A stretch of DNA of 64,000 nucleotides from Sphingobium sufflavum (GTDB lineage: Bacteria > Pseudomonadota > Alphaproteobacteria > Sphingomonadales > Sphingomonadaceae). Within the stretch, counting starts at the first letter, position 1. The number at the start of each line of letters is the position of its first letter. Of the stretch, positions 27,274 to 36,155 are shown one piece after another. Under the pieces are notes generated by a model that saw nothing but the letters and a program-made list of their open reading frames with translations, did not search any database and was not told the origin of the DNA. The stretch spans positions 372,001-436,000 of the forward strand of contig NZ_JAJSSH010000001.1 in NCBI RefSeq assembly GCF_021403115.1. Reading direction: 5' to 3'. The position numbers and the translations under genes were made by a program.

Positions 27274-28539
27274 CTAGGGAGCGGCGGGTCGTGCCAGCTT
27301 CACGCCCACGAAGGTCATCAGCCCCGCCGCCGTCAACAGCAGGCCGGTATAATGGGCGACACCCGCCGCGCTCATCCCCTGCGCGGCGATGGGCAACAGC
27401 GCGCCGCCGACGATCCCGCCCGCGTTGAAGGCCAGCGACACGCCGCTGTAGCGCACCCGCACCGGGAACAGTTGCGAAAGCCAGCGGCCCAGCGGCGCAT
27501 TGTTGAAGCTGAGCGTCAGCATCGCCGCGCACAGCATCGCCGTCACCAGCGGCAGCGACCCCGCCGCCAGCGCGGGCGAGAAGACCAGCCCCAGCGCCGC
27601 CGTGACCAGCGACCCGCCTGCGATGGTCCGCGCGGCGCTGGTCCGGTCGGCGTGGATCGACGCCAGCACGATTCCCACCGCATAGAAGCAGTTGGCGAGG
27701 ATCTGGATCGTCAGGAAGGTCGCGCGCGGCCAGCCGCCGACGCTGGTCCCCTGCGCCAGCGCATAGGCGGTAGCGAGGTAGAAGAGCGCGTAGGTCGACA
27801 CCACCCCCGCGCTGCCCGCCAGCACCAGCCCCCAATGGTGGCTCATCAGCGCGGCAAAGGGGACGGCATGGGGCGGCTCCTTGTCCAGCGCGGCGCGAAA
27901 CTCTGGCGTTTCCGCGATGCGCAGCCGGATCCACAGGCCCAGCAGGACGAGGATGGCGCTGGCCAGAAAGGGGATGCGCCAGCCCCAGGCGAGGAAATCC
28001 GCGTCCGACAGCAGGCCGCCCAGGATCAGGAACACCCCCGTTGCCGCGCAAAACCCCACCGCCACGCCCAGTTGCGGTGCGGCGCCATAACGCGCTTCCC
28101 AACCTTTGGGGGCATTTTCGATGGCCAGCAGCGCGGCCCCGCCCCATTCGCCGCCGAGGCCAAAGCCCTGCCCGAAGCGCAGCGTGCACAGTAGCGCGGG
28201 GGCAATCCACCCGACCTGCGCATAGGTCGGCAGGAAGGCGATGGCGAGGGTGCAGCCGCCCATCAGCAGCAGAGAGACGACCAGCGTGGACTTGCGCCCG
28301 ATCCGGTCGCCGAAATGGCCGAACGCGACCGCGCCAATGGGCCGGGCGATGAAGGCGATGCCGAAGCTCATGAAGGACAGAAGCGTCTGCGCCGCGGCGC
28401 TCTCACCGGGAAAGAACAGTGGGCCGAACACCAGTGCGGCGGCGGTGGCATAGATGAAGAAGTCATAATATTCGACCGCCGTCCCGACCAGCGAGGAGAC
28501 GAGAATCCGCGCATGGGCACGCAATGGCCGTGTTTCCAT
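27274..28539 (-). CDS. MFS transporter, metabolite:H+ symporter type (ShiA/ProP-like)
   Basis: About 421 aa, 12 predicted helices. The N-terminus VSSLVGTAVEYYDFFIYATA and loop GHFGDRIGRKSTLVVSLLLM are characteristic of the metabolite:proton symporter family (ShiA, ProP, KgtP, MhbT), which import organic and aromatic acids. Two ATGs (28542, 28539) follow GGGGAGG; the second has better spacing, and a GTG at 28557 also exists. It is the last gene of the leftward operon that begins at 34845, so it probably imports the substrate or an intermediate of that pathway. Confidence 0.88.
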   Translation of the reverse strand: METRPLRAHARILVSSLVGTAVEYYDFFIYATAAALVFGPLFFPGESAAAQTLLSFMSFGIAFIARPIGAVAFGHFGDRIGRKSTLVVSLLLMGGCTLAIAFLPTYAQVGWIAPALLCTLRFGQGFGLGGEWGGAALLAIENAPKGWEARYGAAPQLGVAVGFCAATGVFLILGGLLSDADFLAWGWRIPFLASAILVLLGLWIRLRIAETPEFRAALDKEPPHAVPFAALMSHHWGLVLAGSAGVVSTYALFYLATAYALAQGTSVGGWPRATFLTIQILANCFYAVGIVLASIHADRTSAARTIAGGSLVTAALGLVFSPALAAGSLPLVTAMLCAAMLTLSFNNAPLGRWLSQLFPVRVRYSGVSLAFNAGGIVGGALLPIAAQGMSAAGVAHYTGLLLTAAGLMTFVGVKLARPAAP

Positions 28540-28594
28540 CATCCCCTCCCCTGTCACCCTGCTCTCACCTCGTCACGACATCATCCTGCCCGTC

Positions 28595-29533
28595 TCACGC
28601 CGCGACAAACCCCTGATGCACCAGCGGCAGGCCCGCGCGCGGCCACTCGAGCGCGACCAGCCGGCCAAAGCCGGACAGGGTGATATAGGCCGTCTTCATA
28701 TCCGGCCCGCCAAAGCAGATGTTGGTGCAATAGGGTTCGGGCGCTTCCCAGAATTCGATCAGCCCGCCGTCGGGCGAAAAGACGCTGATACCGCCCGCGA
28801 CGAGGCTGGCGACGCAGATATTGCCGTTCGCTTCCACCGCGATGCTGTCGAACCGCTGGTATCCGGTCGGCCCGCCGATGAAGCGCCCACCGGCGGGGGA
28901 GGGCCATGGCGCCTTCGCCAGTTCGCCCGGCCCGATGATCGGCCACGCCCACAGCCGCCCCGTCTCCGTCTCCGACACATAGAGGGTTTGCCCATCGGGG
29001 GAGAGGCCGACGCCATTGGGGGTGATGAGGGGGAAGGCGGCCTCCCGGATGAAACCGCCATCGATGGTCGCATAATAGACCGCGCCCCGGTCCATCAGCC
29101 GATCATAGCTTTTGCCATGGTCGGTGAACCAGAAGCCGCCGTCCGCGTCGAAGACGATGTCGTTCGGCCCCATGATCGGGTTGCCGTCGCAATGGGTGTA
29201 GAGCGTCTCCACCGCGCCGCTGTCCAGGTCGACCCGCTGGATGCTGCCCCCGGTATAGGCGTCGGCGCGGCCATGGGGGCGGTGATAGCCATCATCCTGA
29301 TGGACCCAGTTGAATCCGCCATTGTTGCAGACATAGCATTTGCCGTCCGGTCCGATGGCCGCGCCATTGGGACCGCCGCCCAGCACCGCGACCGTCTCCT
29401 GCCGTCCGTCGGGTTGCACCCGGACAAGGCGCGTGCCCTCTATCTCCACGACCAGCAGGGAGCCGTCGGGCATGGCGATGGGGCCTTCGGGGAATTTAAG
29501 CCCGGTCGTGACCTCGCGCAGGTTCAGCTTCAT
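28595..29533 (-). CDS. SMP-30/gluconolactonase/LRE-family lactonase
   Basis: 312-aa six-bladed beta-propeller. Metal-site blocks: FPEGPIAMPDGSLLVVEIEG (first Glu), GGPNGAAIGPDGKCYVCNNG (Asn), MGPNDIVFDADGGFWFTDHG (Asn, Asp) and PNGVGLSPDGQTLYVSETET (Asp region). The family hydrolyses lactones of sugars or carbocyclic acids using Ca2+, Zn2+ or Mn2+. The start at 29533 has GGAGAGG upstream and overlaps the end of the dehydrogenase gene by 38 bp. In context it may open a lactone intermediate, but no particular one is indicated. Confidence 0.9.
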   Translation of the reverse strand: MKLNLREVTTGLKFPEGPIAMPDGSLLVVEIEGTRLVRVQPDGRQETVAVLGGGPNGAAIGPDGKCYVCNNGGFNWVHQDDGYHRPHGRADAYTGGSIQRVDLDSGAVETLYTHCDGNPIMGPNDIVFDADGGFWFTDHGKSYDRLMDRGAVYYATIDGGFIREAAFPLITPNGVGLSPDGQTLYVSETETGRLWAWPIIGPGELAKAPWPSPAGGRFIGGPTGYQRFDSIAVEANGNICVASLVAGGISVFSPDGGLIEFWEAPEPYCTNICFGGPDMKTAYITLSGFGRLVALEWPRAGLPLVHQGFVAA

Positions 29534-30443
29534 TATCCTCTCCGGTCCCGCTGGCGTGTGTGCCGATGACTTCTATGATCGCGGGAAAATATTTCTGGCC
29601 GATGCCCCGGTCGATCGCCGCCTGATAATAGGTGGCGGCGAGGCGGGGCAGGGCTGGGTTCACGCCCATGCTTTCGGCCAGTTCGATGGTGTAGCCGATA
29701 TCCTTCAGCACATAGGGCGCGGGAAAGGCTTTTTCGGGGAACTGCCGGGGCACCATGGCCTTCAGCGCATGGTTGCGCAGCGCGAAACTGTCGCCGGATC
29801 CCAGTGATATGGCCTCGACCAGCCGGGCCGGGGCGACGCCCGCCCGTTCCGCCACCACCATCATTTCGGCAATGGCGGCGACCTGCTCGAACAGCAGCGT
29901 GTTGTTGATGAGCTTGACCACCTGCCCGCAACCGACATCGCCGCAATGGGTGACGTCGCTGCCCATGTGGCGCAGCAATGGCTCGATCCGGGCGAACAGG
30001 TCGTCGGGCGCGCCGACCATGATGCTCAGCGTGCCGTCGATGGCTGCCTGCCGCGTGCGCGCGACGGGGGCATCGGCGAAGTGCAGGCCCTTTTCCGCCA
30101 GCCGCGCCGCCACGCTTCGCGCTTCCGCGACGCTGGTGGTGGACAGGTCGATGACGATGGTGCCGGGCGCGGCATGAGCGGCGATCTCCTCGCCCACCGC
30201 CGCGACCTGTTTGCCGCCGGGCAGCGAGAGGAAGATGACCCCGGCCGCCGCCGCCAGTTGCGCGACAGATGCCGCCGCGACGGCCCCGTTCGCGACCTGT
30301 GTGGCGAGCGCCTCCGCGTTCATGTCGAACGCCTGCACCACGCCGTCATGCTTGCGCACGACATTGCCGCACATGCCGCCACCCATGACGCCCAGGCCGA
30401 TGAAGCCCAATATCCCTGCCTGTATTCCTGTGTCCGCCATCAT
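29496..30443 (-). CDS. 3-hydroxyisobutyrate dehydrogenase-family NAD(P)-dependent oxidoreductase
   Basis: 315-aa beta-hydroxyacid dehydrogenase. NAD(P) fold GFIGLGVMGGGMCGNVVRKH (about residues 13-32). Substrate motif LHFADAPVARTRQAAIDGTL: the usual signature is DAPVSGG, here DAPVARTRQ, so the substrate pocket differs from MmsB or GarR. Catalytic Lys is in GCGQVVKLINNTLLFEQ. It oxidises a 3-hydroxy acid or reduces a semialdehyde; the exact substrate is unknown. Two ATGs are possible (30443, 30440). The SDR stop lies one base upstream, indicating one operon. Confidence 0.9.
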   Translation of the reverse strand: MMADTGIQAGILGFIGLGVMGGGMCGNVVRKHDGVVQAFDMNAEALATQVANGAVAAASVAQLAAAAGVIFLSLPGGKQVAAVGEEIAAHAAPGTIVIDLSTTSVAEARSVAARLAEKGLHFADAPVARTRQAAIDGTLSIMVGAPDDLFARIEPLLRHMGSDVTHCGDVGCGQVVKLINNTLLFEQVAAIAEMMVVAERAGVAPARLVEAISLGSGDSFALRNHALKAMVPRQFPEKAFPAPYVLKDIGYTIELAESMGVNPALPRLAATYYQAAIDRGIGQKYFPAIIEVIGTHASGTGEDNEAEPARGHDRA

Positions 30444-30444
30444 C

Positions 30445-31227
30445 TCAATCCATCAACATGCCGCCGTTGATGTCGAGCGTGGTCCCGGTGATCCAGTTCG
30501 ACTGCGGCGAGCAGAGGAAGAGGATGCCCTGCGCAATATCCTCCGGCTGGCCGTAGCGGCCCAGTGGCACGCTGCCATGGGGGGACGGCGGCGCGCGGTC
30601 GGTGCAGGCGTCCCACATCGGCGTCTCGACCGGGCCGGGGGCGACGATATTGGCATAGACGCCCTTGCCCGCGCCCGACTTGGCGACCCATTTCATGATG
30701 CCGTGCACGGCGGACTTGGCCGCGACATAGGCGGGGCCGGACTGCACGCCGCCGATCTTCGCCGCGATGGAACCGAGCGCGACGATCTTGCCGAACGCCT
30801 GATCGACCATCACCGGATAGAGGCGGCGCAGCGGGTTCACCGCGCCCATCACATTGACGCGGTACATCTTTTCCCATTCCGCATCGCTGGCGTCGGCCAG
30901 CGACAGGTTGGAGATAGCGCCCGCGCACAGCACCAGCGAATCCACCCGGCCATGCTTCGCCAGCACGGCGGATATGACGGCGTCCGTCTCCGCGTCGCTG
31001 GTCACGTCATAGCGATGATAGTCGACCTGCGCCTGCCCCGCGAACGGATTGGCCTCCGCCAGGTCGGTGGCGATCACCGTTGCGCCCTGTTCGACGAAGG
31101 CGCGCACGATCTCCTTGCCGATGCCCCCCGCTGCGCCGGTGACGAAGGCCACCTGGCCATCCAGTCGGGGCGGGGCGCTTATCGGGATAGTGACCACGCT
31201 TGTCGTTCCTCTCTCTTGTCCGTCCAT
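30445..31227 (-). CDS. SDR-family NAD(P)-dependent oxidoreductase
   Basis: 260-aa classical short-chain dehydrogenase. Cofactor loop VTGAAGGIGKEIV at about residues 29-41; LCAGAIS instead of the usual NNAG; the catalytic Tyr-x3-Lys is in GPAYVAAKSAVHGIM; the C-terminal pocket begins VAPGPVETPMWDACTD. It is probably an oxidoreductase of an alcohol/ketone or 3-hydroxyacyl intermediate. The ATG start at 31227 is chosen; a GTG at 31197, nearer a GAGAGAGGA site, would remove an atypical 10-residue extension. It is fourth in the leftward operon. Confidence 0.9.
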   Translation of the reverse strand: MDGQERGTTSVVTIPISAPPRLDGQVAFVTGAAGGIGKEIVRAFVEQGATVIATDLAEANPFAGQAQVDYHRYDVTSDAETDAVISAVLAKHGRVDSLVLCAGAISNLSLADASDAEWEKMYRVNVMGAVNPLRRLYPVMVDQAFGKIVALGSIAAKIGGVQSGPAYVAAKSAVHGIMKWVAKSGAGKGVYANIVAPGPVETPMWDACTDRAPPSPHGSVPLGRYGQPEDIAQGILFLCSPQSNWITGTTLDINGGMLMD

Positions 31228-31246
31228 CCTTGCCCGGATGCGGATG

Positions 31247-32443
31247 TCAGTAAATGCTTTCGTCGTCCGCCAGCGCCTGTCGTTCGGCCCGTGTCAGGCC
31301 CAGCAGGTCGCCATAGACATAATCCTCATGCTCGCCGAGCTTGGGCGTGCCGCGCTCGATGCCGATCTCCGCCCCCTTCGACAGGCGCATGGGCACGCCG
31401 ACGGCGGCGCGTTCCTTGCCGTCCGGTTCCGCCACGTCCACGATGGCGCGCCGTGTCCGCAAATGCGGGTCGGCGGCGATCTCCGGCGTGGTCCAGCTGG
31501 CGTGGGCGGCGATGCCCGCCGCCTGCAACCGCTCGGCGGCGTCCTCGGCGGGCAGGGTGGCGGTCCATTGGGATACGATGACGTCCAGTGCCGCGCGGTT
31601 GGCGTGGCGCAGCGGTTCGGTGGCAAAGCGCGGGTTGTCCGCCAGCTCCGCCGCGCCGATCAGCGTTGCGAACGATCGCCACCCGGCATCGCTGCCCACC
31701 GCGATCGCGATCCAGCGATCCTCCCCCGCCGCCGGATAGACGCCATGCGGCGCCATGCGCGGGTGGTCGTTGCCGCTGCGATGCGGCTGCTGCCCCGCCG
31801 CCGCCAGCAACAGCGCCTCGCCCAGCAGCGACGACGCCACCTCCCGCGCCGACACGTCGACCAGCCCGCCCCGGCCCGTCGCGCGTCGCCGCTGGAGCGC
31901 GGCCAGCGTCGCGACGGCGGCGTTCATGCCGACCGTATGGTCCATGACATGGCGCATCTCGACCGGCGGGCCATCGGCATAGCCGGTCATCTCGCCAAGC
32001 CCACCCCACGCCCCGAACAGCGGCGCATAGCCCGCGAAATGCGAATCCGGTCCGCTCTGGCCGGAGGAGGACACGCACAGCATGATGATGTCCTGCTTCA
32101 CCGCGCGCAGGGCGTCATAGCCAAGGCCCAGCCGCCCGATCACGCCGGGCCGGAAACTCTCCGCCGCCACGTCCGACACCGCGACCAGCCGTTTCGCCAG
32201 CGCGATGCCGCCCGGCTTCTTCAGGTTGATGCGGACGGACAATTTGGTCGATGCGACCTGATCGAAGGTCGCCGGACCCATGCGGCCATAGACGGGGTGG
32301 GGCTTGCGAAAGGCGTCGGGCCGCATCGCGCTCTCCACCTTGATGACCTCCGCGCCCAACTGGCTCAGCAGATGGGTGCAGAAGGGGCCGGCGTTATGCA
32401 CGGTGAAATCGGCAATGCGGATGCCGCTGAGGGGTTTCGCCAT
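31247..32443 (-). CDS. CaiB/BaiF family III CoA-transferase (catalytic Asp present)
   Basis: 398 aa. It transfers CoA between carboxylic acids through a covalent aspartyl-CoA intermediate. N-terminus MAKPLSGIRIADFTVHNAGP and SQLGAEVIKVESAMRPDAFR are typical. The catalytic Asp is Asp168 in VEMRHVMDHTVGMNAA, which aligns with Asp169 of formyl-CoA transferase. Only three bases separate it from the related gene upstream (32447-33610), whose product lacks this Asp, so the two probably form a heteromeric enzyme. Donor and acceptor are unknown; succinyl-CoA is a common donor. Confidence 0.92.
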   Translation of the reverse strand: MAKPLSGIRIADFTVHNAGPFCTHLLSQLGAEVIKVESAMRPDAFRKPHPVYGRMGPATFDQVASTKLSVRINLKKPGGIALAKRLVAVSDVAAESFRPGVIGRLGLGYDALRAVKQDIIMLCVSSSGQSGPDSHFAGYAPLFGAWGGLGEMTGYADGPPVEMRHVMDHTVGMNAAVATLAALQRRRATGRGGLVDVSAREVASSLLGEALLLAAAGQQPHRSGNDHPRMAPHGVYPAAGEDRWIAIAVGSDAGWRSFATLIGAAELADNPRFATEPLRHANRAALDVIVSQWTATLPAEDAAERLQAAGIAAHASWTTPEIAADPHLRTRRAIVDVAEPDGKERAAVGVPMRLSKGAEIGIERGTPKLGEHEDYVYGDLLGLTRAERQALADDESIY

Positions 32444-32446
32444 GGC

Positions 32447-33610
32447 TCAGGCTCCCACGGTCGCGCGGCGATAGTCGCCCAGCACGGGCGGGCCGCCATT
32501 CAGCACCAGCGGCGCGCCGTCGACATGGAAGGGCGACACCAGCATGTCCAGCAGGCCGACGCCCGCCACATCCACCGGCTGGAACAGGCCGCGCACCCTC
32601 TCATGCGGGTCGCGCACCACTTCAGCCGGGCTGTAATATTTGGCGAGCGGGACGCTCAGCTTCTGCCCTTCCCGCACGATGTCCTCCACTTTTCGCGACC
32701 CTGCCCATGCGCGGATATGGCCGTTGATCGCCGGACCCTGCCGGCTGCGCTCCAGCGAGTCCGCCAGCGCGGGGTCGAGCGCCCAGTCGGGTTCGCCCAG
32801 CAGCTTGACCAGCCCGTCCCACTGCCGCTGCTCCAGCGTCAGCAGTTCGACATGGCCATCCGCGCAGGGGATGACGCCGCCATAGCGGAACGACCGTTCC
32901 ACCCGATGCTCGACAGAGCCGTCGCCCAGCCGCTGGATGGCGAAGGCGCCGACCGCCAGCGTGGCGTCCTGGCTGGAAATATCCACATATTGCCCGCCCT
33001 GTTCCGGTCGCGCCCACAGCGCCGCCAGCGCGCCCAATGCGGCGGCGAGGCCCCCCTGCAGGCTGGCGAAATGGCCGTGGATCTTGACCGGGGAGCGGTG
33101 GGGAAACAGTTCGATGGACAGGCCGTTGGGCAGCAGATTACCCTCGCCCGATGCATGTTGGAGGATGATGTCCTCCGCCGTCCAGTGGGCCTTTGGCCCA
33201 TGGGCGCCAAAGGGCAGGGCGGAGACATGGATCAACTGCGGGTGCCGCGCCGCGACCGCCGCCTCGTCCAGTCCCGACGCCTGTCGCCCGGCCAGCACCG
33301 TATCGTCGATGAAGATATCCGCCTGCGCGAGCAGCCCGCCGAGCATCGCCCGGCCATGGTCCGTATCCAGTTCGCAGATCAGGCTGTGCGCCCCCGCCGC
33401 CAGATAGGCAAACAGGGCGCTCGCCTGCCCCGCCTCGTCTAGAAACGGTCCCTCGCGGCGCAGCGGGCAACCGGCGGGCGGTTCCAGCAGGATCGTTTCC
33501 GCCCCCATCGTCCCCAGCAGGCGCGCGGCGTAAAGGGCCGCGACGCCCGTGGCGTTGACGATGACGCGCAGGCCGCTCAGGGGGCCGGTCGTCAGGGACG
33601 TGTTCGACAT
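32447..33610 (-). CDS. CaiB/BaiF-type CoA-transferase subunit lacking the catalytic Asp
   Basis: 387 aa from ATG 33610, preceded by AGGACCAGAGC; the open frame continues upstream but only as antisense to the hydratase gene. Fold blocks LSGLRVIVNATGVAALYAAR and LLGTMGAETILLEPPAGCPL mark family III. At the catalytic position the sequence is SPVKIHGHFASLQGGLAA, with Ser183 where relatives have Asp (for example PVKLGLPMGDLVGG in the 46562-47806 product). It is therefore probably a structural or regulatory partner of the adjacent CoA-transferase rather than active alone. Nine to ten residues of Ala/Gly/Thr replace the usual nucleotide loop near its N-terminus. Confidence 0.88.
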   Translation of the reverse strand: MSNTSLTTGPLSGLRVIVNATGVAALYAARLLGTMGAETILLEPPAGCPLRREGPFLDEAGQASALFAYLAAGAHSLICELDTDHGRAMLGGLLAQADIFIDDTVLAGRQASGLDEAAVAARHPQLIHVSALPFGAHGPKAHWTAEDIILQHASGEGNLLPNGLSIELFPHRSPVKIHGHFASLQGGLAAALGALAALWARPEQGGQYVDISSQDATLAVGAFAIQRLGDGSVEHRVERSFRYGGVIPCADGHVELLTLEQRQWDGLVKLLGEPDWALDPALADSLERSRQGPAINGHIRAWAGSRKVEDIVREGQKLSVPLAKYYSPAEVVRDPHERVRGLFQPVDVAGVGLLDMLVSPFHVDGAPLVLNGGPPVLGDYRRATVGA

Positions 33611-33636
33611 GCTCTGGTCCTGCCCGCCAGCCGTTT

Positions 33637-34845
33637 TCAGCGCACCACCGGCAGGTCGAGGTCGAGGTTCGACCCGTCCACGAACACCTTGATATTCGGG
33701 TCGAGCGACGGGAGGATGACCGTGGCGAGGCCGGGCGTGGTCAGTTCGCCGCGCTGGTTCTCGCCCCGGATCTCGATGTCGACCAGCGCATGGCCGTCCT
33801 TCACATATTTGCGCGTCACCTTGCCGCGCGCCCAGGTGCAGTCGCCCATGGTGTTGAAGCGGCGCATCTGGGTGCGGACGCGCTTCAGGAAGGCGGCGTC
33901 GCCCATCCAGTTGGTGACGAGGCTGGCCATCCACGCCGACCGCTGCGGGCCGTAATCATAGACTCCCGGCACGCCGACTTCCTTGGCGGTGGATTCACGG
34001 TGGTGGCCGATGCCGGTATATTCGATGCCGCCGCCCGCTTCCGGGTTGCGGAAGAAATGGCCGGGATGCTTGACCGCATTCTTGAAGATCACGCCATGGG
34101 TATGGCCACGGCCGCAACCGACGAGGAAGCCCATCGTGTCCATCAGCGACAGCGGGCCGCGCACGATCTCCGGCAATTCCTCGCCTTCCTGCACTTCCTC
34201 CCAGTAACGGACGGTGCCGCCCCGGATATTCTTTTCCTCGTTCAGGATGGCGGCGTCGATATGCTCGAACTCCGCGGGCGTATATTCATGCGTCTTGATG
34301 CCGTCATATTTGCCGGTGTCGCGCGCCGCCTTGCGCTCGTGCCGGGTGCAGGTGCCCAGCGTGCGGGCGACCAGTTCGCCGCGCTGGTTGTAATAGCTGG
34401 CCTCGACATATTGCAGCACCAGCGTGCCGGAAAATTCGCTCTCCTTCACCTGCACGCCCACGACGCGCTCGATCGCGGTCAGCCGGTCGCCGGGGCGTAT
34501 GTGGCGGAACATCTCCCAGTCGTTCCCGGCGTAGAAGCCATGCACGCCGGGCAGGCCCCAGCGGGTGCGACCGACCCAGCCGAACGCCATCGGAAAGTTG
34601 GGGTGGGCCAGCATGCCGCCATGGCGGGTCAGGCGGCCCACCTCCAGATCGCGGTACAGCGGGTTGAGGTCGCCGATGCCGTTGCAGAAGTTGCGGATCG
34701 TGTCCTCGGTCGCGTCCTGCAAATAGGGGCCTTCAGGGCGCAACTGCATGCCGATCATATTCTCGGCGGCCTTGATCGCTTCCTTGGTGATCTTTCCCTC
34801 GGCGGGGGCGTGGCCGACATCGGCTTCGACGGTCGCGGTGCTCAT
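33637..34845 (-). CDS. FAS1-like dehydratase + MaoC hydratase (double hot-dog)
   Basis: 402-aa acyl-CoA hydratase/dehydratase. The N-terminal FAS1-like half has CNGIGDLNPLYRDLEVGRLT, where the Asp-x-Asn-Pro block is typical, and FPMAFGWVGRTRWGLPGVHG. The C-terminal MaoC-like half has GPLSLMDTMGFLVGCGRGHT and LVTNWMGDAAFLKRVRTQMR. It is homologous along its whole length to the 47947-49173 product. It is the first gene of a seven-gene leftward operon (hydratase, two CoA-transferases, SDR, HIBADH-like, lactonase, MFS) under a promoter with a palindromic operator at 34930-34961. The substrate is unknown. Confidence 0.88.
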   Translation of the reverse strand: MSTATVEADVGHAPAEGKITKEAIKAAENMIGMQLRPEGPYLQDATEDTIRNFCNGIGDLNPLYRDLEVGRLTRHGGMLAHPNFPMAFGWVGRTRWGLPGVHGFYAGNDWEMFRHIRPGDRLTAIERVVGVQVKESEFSGTLVLQYVEASYYNQRGELVARTLGTCTRHERKAARDTGKYDGIKTHEYTPAEFEHIDAAILNEEKNIRGGTVRYWEEVQEGEELPEIVRGPLSLMDTMGFLVGCGRGHTHGVIFKNAVKHPGHFFRNPEAGGGIEYTGIGHHRESTAKEVGVPGVYDYGPQRSAWMASLVTNWMGDAAFLKRVRTQMRRFNTMGDCTWARGKVTRKYVKDGHALVDIEIRGENQRGELTTPGLATVILPSLDPNIKVFVDGSNLDLDLPVVR

Positions 34846-34929
34846 CTCTCTCTAACTCCTCGTGGGGCGCATGGCCTGCGTCCGGTTTGCTGTCGGGCGC
34901 ATGGGGTCGCCCTCGATAATCTGTAACAT

Positions 34930-34961
34930 CATGCATAATGCATTATTTTGCGATGGGTCAA
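34930..34961 (-). promoter_or_regulatory. Promoter with overlapping 12-bp palindromic operator
   Basis: On the minus strand: -35 TTGACC (34956-34961), an 18-base spacer, and a -10-like TATGCA (34932-34937). The perfect palindrome ATAATGCATTAT occupies 34935-34946, across the -10 and spacer, a classical repressor position. The identical 12-mer lies over the -10 at 38287-38298. TGCATAATGCATTAT (34932-34946) also fits the TGCA-N3-TGCAT pattern of the sites at 25551 and 36886. The nearby GntR is the likely ligand-responsive repressor. Confidence 0.6.
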
Positions 34962-35159
34962 GCGCGTCCCGCGCAAATTTGTCGGCCTGTTGTCATTCAG
35001 GGATGGGGTGGGGATGGAATAAGGGCGGAAAGGGCCGGCGGGACCGGTGGTCAGGCGCCATGGCCAAAAAGCCCGACGGCGATCAGATTATACACTCGCT
35101 ATCGCGCCGATGGCGGTGGCCACCCGGATGGGTGCGACGGAGCCAGGGCGGGCAAACAA

Positions 35160-35459
35160 TCAGGTGAGGAGGGCGGGCGACGCCAGCATATCCGCGCCCT
35201 CCACGTCCCACCACGCCGCGACGGCGGACATGGTGACCTCCGCCGGGGACCGCCAGAGGGGATGAAAAGCCAATATTCTCGCCCCGAACAGGATGGCGAC
35301 GGCCCCCACGCACGGCAGGGCCACCGATGATCGGCAAGGTCGGACAGGAGCCGCCGCGCCGCGCCCCCGTGGCAGCCCGGCGGCGGAGAGGCAGGGATAG
35401 GCCCCCATCATGGGCGCAAGGGTCAGGGTCAGCGGGCTGGCCGTTATTCCGTCCATCAT
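35160..35459 (-). CDS. Possible small hydrophobic protein (99 aa)
   Basis: Open frame starting at ATG 35459 with GATGAGGGGGC just upstream, 41 bp after the isochorismatase-like stop. It is Ala/Pro-rich with one hydrophobic stretch (SSVALPCVGAVAILFGARIL). No family is recognised and coding bias is not decisive; another frame is also open over most of it. It may be a real small membrane protein or spacer. The rest of the gap to 34846 holds the operon promoter only. Confidence 0.35.
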   Translation of the reverse strand: MMDGITASPLTLTLAPMMGAYPCLSAAGLPRGRGAAAPVRPCRSSVALPCVGAVAILFGARILAFHPLWRSPAEVTMSAVAAWWDVEGADMLASPALLT

Positions 35460-35500
35460 GCCCCCTCATCTCCTCTCATTGGTCCGGTGCGTGGGGCGGG

Positions 35501-36082
35501 TCAGCCCTGCCAGTCATACTCCCCGCTCTGCACGATCCGGGCGTAGCGGCCCAGGCAGGCGATGGCGTCGCGATGCTCCTCCGGCGTCACGCCCGCGCAG
35601 CAATCCTCCAGGATAATGCATTCATAATCCCGGTCATGCCCGTCGCGCGCGCCCGAATGGACCACGCCATTGGTGGACACGCCGCACAGGACCAGCCGCT
35701 CGATCCGGTTCGCGCGCAGGATCGGCTCCAGCGCGGTGCCATAGAAGGGGCTGACGCGATGCTTGACGATGTCGAAGTCCTGCGGCTGCGGGGCCAGCGC
35801 CTCATGCACCTCTGTCCCCCATGTGCCGAGCTGGAAGATCTGGTTCTTGCGCGCGCCGGAAAAGATGGGGGAGACTTCCGGCGCTTCCCGATAATCGGCG
35901 GAGAAGCCGACCCGCACATAGCCGATGGCCACGCCCGCCGCCCGCGCGGCGGCAATGGCGGCGGCGGTGTTGGCCAGCACGTTGCGCTGCTTCACCTGCA
36001 CGCCGTAACCGGCCTTGCCGAACCCCTCTTCGTGGACGATGTCGTTCATCATATCCATGACGAGGAAAAGGGACTGTGTCAT
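35501..36082 (-). CDS. Isochorismatase-family cysteine hydrolase
   Basis: 193-aa alpha/beta hydrolase of the isochorismatase/nicotinamidase superfamily. Catalytic triad: Asp10 (LVMDMMNDIV), Lys107 (DIVKHRVSPFYGT) and Cys133 (LVLCGVSTNGVVHSGARDGH), with the cis-peptide Val-Ser preceding TNG. It hydrolyses an amide, imide or vinyl ether; substrates in the family include N-carbamoyl compounds, maleamate and isochorismate. Its place beside GntR and the hydratase operon suggests a step that releases or trims the carboxylic acid feeding the pathway; this is inference. Confidence 0.9.
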   Translation of the reverse strand: MTQSLFLVMDMMNDIVHEEGFGKAGYGVQVKQRNVLANTAAAIAAARAAGVAIGYVRVGFSADYREAPEVSPIFSGARKNQIFQLGTWGTEVHEALAPQPQDFDIVKHRVSPFYGTALEPILRANRIERLVLCGVSTNGVVHSGARDGHDRDYECIILEDCCAGVTPEEHRDAIACLGRYARIVQSGEYDWQG

Positions 36083-36155
36083 CGGGGCACCTCTCTATGT
36101 GGTCGTGAAAATGCAATCCAAAGAGAAGAGTGTTTCCGCTCGATCAGGGAACACT

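Noticed and set aside
30211..33442. Long plus-strand open frames opposite the SDR and CoA-transferase genes
   Set aside because: His/Arg/Asp-rich antisense translation of well-supported genes; no ribosome-binding sites or domains.
35083..35469. 128-codon frame overlapping the small 99-codon frame
   Set aside because: His/Gly/Arg-rich product without hydrophobic or domain structure; the other frame has a better start.
35610..35632. AATGCATTCATAAT resembling the GntR operator inside the isochorismatase gene
   Set aside because: It lies within coding sequence, lacks the full palindrome and is not near a promoter.
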